NCBI GenBank assembly: GCA_038503065.1 | Contig: JBCAMK010000001.1 | Coordinates: 682,001 to 746,000 of the forward strand | Source: Paragyromitra xinjiangensis | Taxonomy: Eukaryota; Ascomycota; Pezizomycetes; Pezizales; Discinaceae | Reading direction: 5' to 3' | DNA: 64,000 nt | In this document: one piece after another, positions 56,183 through 64,000 of the stretch | Numbering within the stretch: position 1 is the first letter of the stretch | Layout of the letters: each line of letters begins with the position of its first letter | Made by a program: the position numbers and the translations under genes | The notes under the pieces: model-generated | Databases searched by the model: none | The model's input: the letters and a program-made list of their open reading frames with translations, nothing else | Told to the model about the DNA's origin: nothing

Positions 56183-56877
56183 TCAACGTCTCTCGACCTC
56201 TGGCCCCTTCTTCGCCATCGCAGCTAGTGTGTCATCAGACAGTCTCATGACCTGCCATTCTTTGCCCAGGTTTTCCGCGCCAATGCTTTCATAGAATTTG
56301 ATGGATGGTGTGTTCCCTATTCACAGCATTTTAGTTGAGCTTCAGCGTTTCGGGGAAAATCAACAAGACGAACATTTCAGCACACTCCATTCTAATCTGG
56401 CACCATTGATTTCGATAACCTCCTGTGCAAGCGCAGCTAGCAGTGCAGTGCCGAATCCTCGCCCACGGAACTCGGGGCGTACAAATAGATCCTCGAGGTA
56501 GATACCAGGCTTGGCACGCCAGGTGCTATAGTTGTTGAAGTATCTATTTTCGTATTAGGGCCTTTGTACGGACTAATTGGGCTGTCTGGATTCGGATACT
56601 TACAGCGCCATTCCGGCAGGCTTTCCGCCGTCGAATATCAGCAGGGTTTTAGCATAGCGCTTAGAACCTTCTTTAAATCCAAGTGTGTCGAGGAGTGTCT
56701 CTTCGGTCGCTAGTACTGCATCGGGCTCCTTCTCGTATACTGCAAGTTCGGTTATTAACTCTAGGATGAGTGGGACATCTATTTTTGTTGGTTAGTTTCG
56801 TGTTTTCCTTTAAATATCAGGGCTGGTGGGGTTTTACCGGAGGCAATGGCGTGCCGGATGATTGGTTTGGGAGACAT
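56183..56877 (-). CDS. GNAT acetyltransferase, spermidine/thialysine (SSAT-like) type
   Basis: Acetyl-CoA-dependent N-acetyltransferase resembling SSAT/diamine or thialysine acetyltransferases. No long uninterrupted frame exists; I assembled four exons: 56877-56838, 56778-56604, 56543-56374 and 56316-56183, giving 172 residues, the usual length. The protein starts [13 protein letters not shown] joined to [36 protein letters not shown] then joins to [20 protein letters not shown]. The acetyl-CoA loop is [11 protein letters not shown] (R/Q-x-x-G-x-G/A). The last joint, LEWSVLK to [14 protein letters not shown], restores the family motif N-x-x-x-x-F-Y-x-x-x-G. The third intron uses a GTTCGT donor. 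It is head-to-head with END3 (414 bp). Confidence 0.88.
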
Positions 56878-57291
56878 TGTTTCTGAGTTTCCAGGGCTTT
56901 ATTGGGCTTCAATATTGGTGTTTTGCAGTTCAGATGAGGCAGCAGATTGCGGGGTTGGAACTTGCATTAAACAGGGTTAAGCTTTGAAAAGCTTGGTATG
57001 TGCGGGAGATGCATTTATCATGAAGATGAATTATTTCTGGGAATACAGGTGTTTAATGCATTCAATTTAATCTAGTTTTGTGTTTTCTGTTGTAAGTGCA
57101 GAAGGGAGATTGGTTCGTGCATTATTGAATGTGTAGAGTCTCGGCGGCTCGGTGCTGTTGGCCGTTGACGACGCCTCTTCCCCTGCCGGACTCGATCCAG
57201 TTCTGAGAGCCGCCAACCTCTCCCGAGTCTTCGGATTTCCCCCTCCATCCAGGAACAAGCTCTTCAACACCACTGCAGCCCATAAGCCAAC
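56878..57291. promoter_or_regulatory. GNAT/END3 divergent promoter region
   Basis: A 414-bp interval between outward-facing start codons. I see no diagnostic element. Confidence 0.45.
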
Positions 57292-58759
57292 ATGGCAAAC
57301 AAACCTATTTCAGAAGCCGATATCGGGAAATACTGGGAGATCTTCAGCGCCCACTCTAAGGATGGCCAACGGATCACGGGAGACCAAGCCTTTGGCATGC
57401 TCAAGAACTCAGGTCTGAGCGATGACCAACTGGCAAAGATCTGGGATTTGGCCGACGTGGATAAAGATGGTGATTTGGATTTTGAGGAATTTTGTGTGGC
57501 GATGAGGTTGATTTTCGATTTGGTCAATGGCGTACGTCATGCCCCTTCTCCCCCGGGATTTCGCTTTTGGCTGGAAAGGAGCTAGCTACCAAGCTATGGT
57601 GATCTGGTGGAAGCTAAGGTTTTCTCGCGTTTTAGGAATTAAAATCAGTTCCTTCGAAGCTTCCCGCGTTTCTTGTTCCTGAGTCTAAAGCTCATCTTGT
57701 CACGGCCTCGGATGCTCTCTCAAGCAACCCCCCACAGTTCGAGCGTGTTGACGACCTTGACGATGATACGCCTGGTCTAAAGGATGGGTTTGATTGGTAC
57801 ATGTCGCCGGGCGATAAGCAGAAGTATGAGGGGATATACACGGCCAATGCCGGGGACCATGGGCAGCTTCCATGTATGGCGGCCTAGCTTGAATCGTTTC
57901 GGGAGTGAAAATCAGTGCACTAACATTGGTATCTCGGTTTGTCTAGTTGGAGCTCTCGATGGTCTCTACGACTCAATCAACGTCCCGGATACCGATATTC
58001 GCTCAGCGTGGAACTTAGTGAACCCCTCCGGCTCCACATCTATCGGGAAAGATCAAGCATTGGTATTCCTGCACATCCTCAACAATCGCCACGAAGGCTA
58101 TCGTATTCCTCGCTCGGTTCCCGCTTCTCTCCGTGCAACATTCCAGAAGAACCAAATCAATTATGACCTGGACAAAGTAGATACTGGGCGGAGTCTTGGT
58201 AGTGGGAGGAGGGACATGGACACGATTTCTGGAAAGAAAGAGGCATTCGGAGAGAGCTATCTTACTCGGTTAGGAGTCGGCGGAAGAGGAAACTTTAAAC
58301 ACTCAGGTATGGACGATAGCTGTTAACTTATTTGATGGTGAATATTTGACTGATGATTGTTGGGTGCAAATAGGAACTGATTTCTCTTCTACTAAAGATA
58401 AGGACTGGGAAGAAGTCCGCCTTAAACGTGAATTAGCAGACCTTGAGGCGAAGATTGCCCAAGCAGAGGCAGCAGCAGAGAAGAGACGAAACAGGGACAA
58501 GTACGGATCCGGTGGATCAACGGCGGCACTGGTCAAGCGAGAACTTGAGCAGATGTTGGATTATAAACGACGAACTCTTCGAGACCTGGAAGAAGGTGGC
58601 TCGCAATCAAAGAACGGGGGAGCTGGCTTGAAGGGTGTAAGAGATGATTTAGATATGGTTAAGGAGCAGGTGGATGCTTTAGAGCAGCATCTGAGGAGCA
58701 GGGACGATATTCTTCAGGGACTGTACCGGGAGATTGAAGAGGAGAAAGGTCGGAGGTAA
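57292..58759 (+). CDS. END3: END3, EH-domain actin/endocytosis protein
   Basis: Component of the Pan1-End3-Sla1 complex that couples actin patches to endocytosis. It has four exons. The first EH domain starts [20 protein letters not shown] and has a canonical EF-hand calcium loop, [14 protein letters not shown] conserved linker ([20 protein letters not shown]) leads into the second, degenerate EH domain, which is joined across a 75-nt intron as HGQLP to [10 protein letters not shown]. The C-terminal coiled coil ([20 protein letters not shown], then [19 protein letters not shown]) carries the END3 repeats that bind Pan1. Introns lie near 57532-57636, 57874-57948 and 58307-58373. Length and domain order are normal. 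Confidence 0.95.
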
Positions 58760-59313
58760 TGTGTGAGTTGTGTATTGCTGAAAGGGAGGGACAGTTTGGA
58801 GTGACAGAAGCCTTTGGATTTGTTTTTTCCCTGCCCTCTGTGTGTTGAATATTCGTTACTATTGTGTTTCTTAACTATTCTCTTTTTCTGGGAACGGGTT
58901 TTTGTTTTTAGAAGCGTTGCTACTCAATTTCCCAATAATACATGTATTGTCCGTTTCCCACTAGGTGTCTTTACTTTAGCAGAATCTTACATGTGTTTTC
59001 TCCACAGTACGTAGAAAGGAGGGTCTACAATACCAAAATGGTTGGCACTCCCTTTCGAGTAATTTTCTGTTCATCAGACTTTGCCCAAGTGATAGCAAGA
59101 TCTAAGATAAGATCAATCTGATTAGATAATAGATGACCACTGATGTGACTGCTGTTTCCCCCACTGCCAAGCCTCCATCCAAGAACCCACACAACTACGA
59201 ACTTCTGCAACTTCACACGAAGCTTCAACAACCGCGAAAACCAGCAACATCACGACCGGCCAACCCACGACTTTCCCCCGTACTCCCAATCACCGACAAA
59301 TCCATCAATCAAA
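58760..59313. promoter_or_regulatory. END3 3' region and RPS14 promoter
   Basis: Holds the T-rich 3' UTR of END3 and then the RPS14 promoter and leader, which is C/A-rich (59150-59310). No telobox is seen here, unlike the other ribosome-related genes of the window. Confidence 0.5.
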
Positions 59314-60058
<745 letters not shown>

Positions 60059-60928
60059 GTGTATGTTGGAAAAAAACAAAAAGCGATACGGGGAAATTTT
60101 ATTGGATGGTCTTTTTTTTTCCTTTCTCTTTCTCCTCTAGGTATCTCGGGTCATAAATAAAAATCTGGGCTTGCGTCAAGAGGAGTTTGAATCTGAGGAT
60201 GGTTGTGCAATTTGGAGCGAAATACTGGTTGGGGGTCATTGGAAACGTTTCAGTGAACTTTGGAGTAAATGAGGTGAAATATGGGAGTGCAGAGCACTGC
60301 AGAGGGGCTAGGGTGTTCTAGGTTTGCGGAAACTTTGGAATGGGCCTCTGTGGCGTTTAATTATCCGTAAATACGAAAGATTATCCCATACAACCCTCTA
60401 TAAGAAAGGGCGATCACATCTTGCTAGGGCGTCGAGGTCTTGACTAACACAACTAAATGTCTGAGACGAAAAGCTCCTCCCTGCAAATTAACCTCATAGG
60501 TCTTGTAAGATTTGGATTCGCTTTCCCGTGAAATATTGTATTCTTTGTGTCCAGTGGATAGCTGGCGTCTTATGCTCGTGAGCTGGCGGAGGCTGTTGTT
60601 TTCGAAATATCCCGTGTCACCTTTCAACCCTAGCAATATCAGGTTGCTTTGCTCATTGCAGTGTGTACGAGTGATAAGTTTATGAACCTGGCCTGGCCCA
60701 CTCCAGGGGATCTACGTTACACAAAATTCAATGTTACACCAAGATCTGCAGCTTGACCGGGCCAAAATGTTGCAGTATCAACAATGTTTTACTCAACGGT
60801 ATTTAAACACAGATTCTGCGTCCGATATATTCAGTTGGTAGGTAACTTTAGTCTTTAGGCTCTGAAGTTTATCCGTGGCTAGACGTACATACTAACAGTA
60901 GGCAGGTTCCGAGGCATATCAACTTGAG
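60059..60928. other. Spacer between RPS14 and the CorA-like gene
   Basis: RPS14 3' UTR followed by the promoter region of the next gene. A 70-codon minus-strand frame at 60424-60636 has no support. Confidence 0.45.
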
Positions 60929-62873
60929 ATGACATCCGCAGCTACACGCGGTCTCTCTCTAAGCTCGAGATCTCGGAGGTGGGGGAAATCAAGCCAGCCC
61001 ACTGGGGCACCACCTGCAGGAAATAAAGTGGAACCTGAGGAGCTATCATATGGTGCTTATCTCCAACGCATCCGCGCGTCAAGACCATACTGGTTTCTGA
61101 TAGACCATCTCTTTATCTATGGTGGGACATTTAAATCACCTTCTTCGCAACCTGTGAACGCAGTATCAATCTTGGAGCTGTCTCCGGACGGGCCACAGAG
61201 ATGCTTTGACTATAATTCGTATGAGGAGCTTCGGGATCATCTCAAGACACCATATATTCGCGATGTATGTGGATCCACAAACTCGTCTAGTCCAGGGCGG
61301 AGGGTGATCTTAGTGACGGACTTACCGGCAGCTGTGTTAGAGCTACTAGGCGATGTGTATGGTATGGATTTCGGGTTTTTCGCGGACCATTTGTTGCTGG
61401 ATGAGCACATGAGCTACACGTCGAAGACGACGAGAGGAAATCACTGTCATATCGTCGAGGAGGGGAACCCACCAAGTAAAAGGTTCCAGTTCGAGTACCG
61501 CGAACTCAGTCGGTTCGCAGAAAGTTTTCAGAGCTTGAGGAATGTATGCCGCGTGTTTGAGCGGGCGAATGGCCTGTTTAACTGGGACTCGATATTTCAG
61601 AGGAGGTTTTCTGTGTTCTCCCATGTTCCTTCTGGGGGAGGGTTGATTACGGGTGAGGACCTTAGACGCGTTGATATTTGTCTATGTTCATTGACTTACG
61701 GATAGTTTAGATATCTATTTATTCGACGAACATGCTTTTCGAGGCCCTTTCGCACTTGGTGCTTCCCGTTTAGCTCTACCTTCGTTTTTGGATTTCAAGG
61801 ACGGTAGCAAAGCATTCGAAAGATCATTGGGAGTGTACACTGATGATGAAAATCATCGAGGGAGCACCCAAAATTTAACAGGAAGCCCTTTCCGTGAAGA
61901 GCTGGTCCATTTCTTCAAAGACCCAAATTTTGACCCCAAACTCGCTTTCGAGAGCTCCTCTTACATTGTCAACCATGTACTAAAACTGACGCTCGTTATG
62001 TGGAGGTACCTGCTGGTGAAGGTGGAGCATTCATTTCTGGTTGCAATGGAGAACCGGGTGACGTCAGATGACATTCACGATGGGAGCCTAAGTGCAGTTA
62101 GCGCAGAGCTGTCGAAATGCGCACATCTAATACTGAAAAAGACGATTCCGACGATTGAGGCCCTATCTAAAGATCAAGCTGGTGAGAGGAATCTGCGTGA
62201 AGTTCTGGAGGAGTATGCTATACTATGTGAAGATATCCAACATGTGGCAGTGAGAGCTGAGAAAGCGCATACAATCGCATTATCGAAGCTTTCGATCCTA
62301 GAGAGCAGAAAGGCCATCGAGCACTCCGTGCGGAGTATCGAGTTGGCAAAACGTGTTGGACGTCTAACAAAACTAGCATTCGTACGTATTTCTAGCATGA
62401 ATTTCCCCTAAGAGGTTCATTGTCTGACAATGAGATGGCCTGTGAAGGTCTTTATACCTTTATCCTTTGTTACGTCTTTTCTGGGGATGATGCAGTTCGA
62501 CGGCAACTTCTCGGACCAGACCAAACGTGTCACTTGGATCTTTTTTGCCATGTCCATCCCACTCGTGCTCATAACGGTCCTTCTCGCCGTTCCGGAACGT
62601 ATCTTTTCGGCCGCGACGCGTTTTATATACCTCTCGCGAAGACGGTTCGGAATCGGATGGATACTTGATGAAGCTAACGCTAAATATCACGTGAGGAGAG
62701 GTGATCGCTGGGGGGAATATCATAAATGGCTATGCTCGATTGGGTGGGAGAGGAAGGAAGGCATTCATCAGAAGGGGCTGTTTGTGGCAGACGATGATGG
62801 GGGAATACAGAGGGTAGGATTGATTTCAGGGACGTTTCTACATTTGAAGCATGCGTGGCAGAATGTTAGGTAG
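60929..62873 (+). CDS. Fungal CorA-like divalent-cation transporter
   Basis: Membrane protein of the fungal CorA-like (metal-ion transporter) group. Exon 1 runs from 60929 to about 61648. A donor GTGAGG and acceptor TTTAG near 61711 join GGLIT to DIYLFDEHAFRGPFALGASR. A further intron (62382 to about 62448) joins LTKLAF to VFIPLSFVTSFLGMMQFDGN. The N-terminal half is soluble and variable (ARG-rich start, SRPYWFLIDHLFIYGG). A long helical region with AVRAEKAHTIALSKLSILES precedes two C-terminal membrane segments (KVFIPLSFVTSFLG and TWIFFAMSIPLVLITVLLAV). The canonical GMN loop after the first membrane helix reads GMM. The transported ion is unknown. Confidence 0.83.
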
Positions 62874-64000
62874 GAGTATAGCATCCCATGGGGAGAGTTC
62901 AGGGAACGAAATTGAACAAATGAGTTTGTTCACGCCATAACTTTTGTTGCATGCGATATTATTGTGCCTAGAAATCAATGAAATTATGATCAAAAAAAGA
63001 GTTTAGGGAACGGATACTAGAGTGCTGGATAGGAATCGAAGATTTCTCGCTTTCTCGAACTCTGATGAGAGGGTACCATAACCCAGGTGGTTAAATGTAC
63101 TTAACGAATTCATCATCATCAGCTCTGATGAGGGGGGGGACATCATAGATCATCACTCGCCTAAAATTTGACACAATCCAGGCTTTTGGCGAGGTTACCT
63201 AATAGATACGTAGACCTCCTATTAGGTGCTAAGCCGGCTCGCGAGCCATTGGTTTTTATTGGTCTGATGTATCATGCTAAAGGGGCCCTGAGGAGAACTC
63301 CCCGGAGACTGCTACCTGCTCCCAAAATCCCCGGGCATGGGTCTCTCTTTGGGCAAGCTTTATTGCAATGAGAGGCTCTACTGCCCAAAATTAGGTTTGG
63401 CCTGCTGCTTCTGCGGTTTATTTTTGTAAAAAACCCTTTTCCTCCTCCTGACACTTTTCTCACGATTCTTCATTCCTTTATATTATTTATTTATTTTGGA
63501 AATACCGGGAGCCTGGTACTCTGCTACCTGGGTAGGTGCTTTTTCTTCTGGCTTTTAGGTAAATTATCTGTTTCGGGGCTGTGTTTGTGAGAAACCCGTA
63601 AAAACTCTTTCGAGGGAGTTTCGCAGCAACCTTAAAGTTATTTTTTGAAACTATCTTTTCGTCACTTTATCCCTTATTTTAATCCACCGAATTTATGGTG
63701 CGTCCCACGAAAAGTGAACGAGTGATAATTGGTGATATTTTGGCCGCGTACGCCTGCCTGCAACAACTGTATTGTCAACGCAACCAAATTCTAGAGCCTC
63801 ACAAATAGATAGGTGATTTATTAGTAAACTAGGCACGGTACATGGATAATCCTTTGACTGCACCAAAAGTCAATCGAGCACCTTAAAAAACCTTTCTACT
63901 TATGCTACTAGTACTTAAGTGTAAGGTATAGTTCGAAATAAAGATAAATAAATTGTTGCATGCGCACCCTCGGTAGCTATGACTAGTAAATCTCCGGCGC
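62874..64000. other. Terminal 1.1 kb, no gene seen
   Basis: AT-rich DNA with only short frames. It contains a 9-bp inverted repeat at 63197-63227. A neighbouring gene may begin beyond the window. Confidence 0.5.
63197..63227. repeat. 9-bp inverted repeat
   Basis: ACCTAATAG (63197-63205) and its exact reverse complement CTATTAGGT (63219-63227) surround a 13-nt loop. It is non-coding and function is unknown. Confidence 0.65.

Overview
The window is nuclear DNA of a filamentous ascomycete. Almost every gene is interrupted by 45-170 nt GT-AG introns, many with a recognisable CTAAC/CTGAC branch point. The gene set is the conserved Pezizomycotina one: APSES factor MBP1, the LYR/Cup1-like protein, fungal CorA-like transporter, ORC6, END3, KRI1 and mL58. 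No bacterial operon signals, rRNA genes or convincing tRNA genes are seen. Coding density is uneven, with two gene-poor stretches and relics of a caspase-like and a RecQ-like gene. That pattern would suit Pezizomycetes or a neighbouring class, but this placement is an inference.

Layout. 0.4-6.1 kb: FAN1 DNA-repair nuclease (-) head-to-head with SEC63 (+). 6.1-9.8 kb: gene-poor. 9.8-15.3 kb: YKT6 SNARE (-) and two unrecognised disordered proteins (+) around a second gene-poor stretch. 16.1-21.8 kb: UTP22 (-) and IPI3 (+), two ribosome-biogenesis factors sharing a 235-bp promoter with a telobox. 22.3-27.1 kb: an orphan protein (+), MET8 siroheme synthase (-) and PEP7/VAC1 FYVE tether (+). 27.1-31.3 kb: accessory region with a candidate small gene and a decayed caspase-like gene. 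31.3-35.6 kb: mitochondrial ribosomal mL58 (+), KRI1 (-) and ORC6 (+). 35.6-38.2 kb: accessory region with a frameshifted RecQ-helicase relic. 38.2-43.2 kb: a short-chain dehydrogenase (-) and TRM2 tRNA methyltransferase (+), the latter with a long methionine-free N-terminal extension. 44.8-51.6 kb: beta-COP (-), a predicted membrane protein with a SAP-like N-terminus (-) and a Cup1-like LYR protein (-). 52.3-62.9 kb: MBP1 (+), a four-exon GNAT acetyltransferase (-), END3 (+), ribosomal protein uS11/RPS14 (+) and a CorA-like transporter (+). 62.9-64 kb: no gene seen.

How the genes relate. Six genes serve ribosome or tRNA production (UTP22, IPI3, KRI1, mL58, RPS14, TRM2). Four serve membrane traffic (SEC63, YKT6, SEC26, PEP7) and one endocytosis (END3). 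MBP1 and ORC6 belong to the G1/S programme. Many are in divergent pairs with short shared promoters (FAN1/SEC63, UTP22/IPI3, MET8/PEP7, KRI1/ORC6, Cup1-like/MBP1, GNAT/END3). No biosynthetic cluster, intact transposon or CRISPR-like system is visible. The most unusual points are the TRM2 extension with its alternative start, the paired telobox promoter, the two relics of expanded fungal families, the CorA motif substitution, and two orphan disordered proteins in gene-poor DNA.
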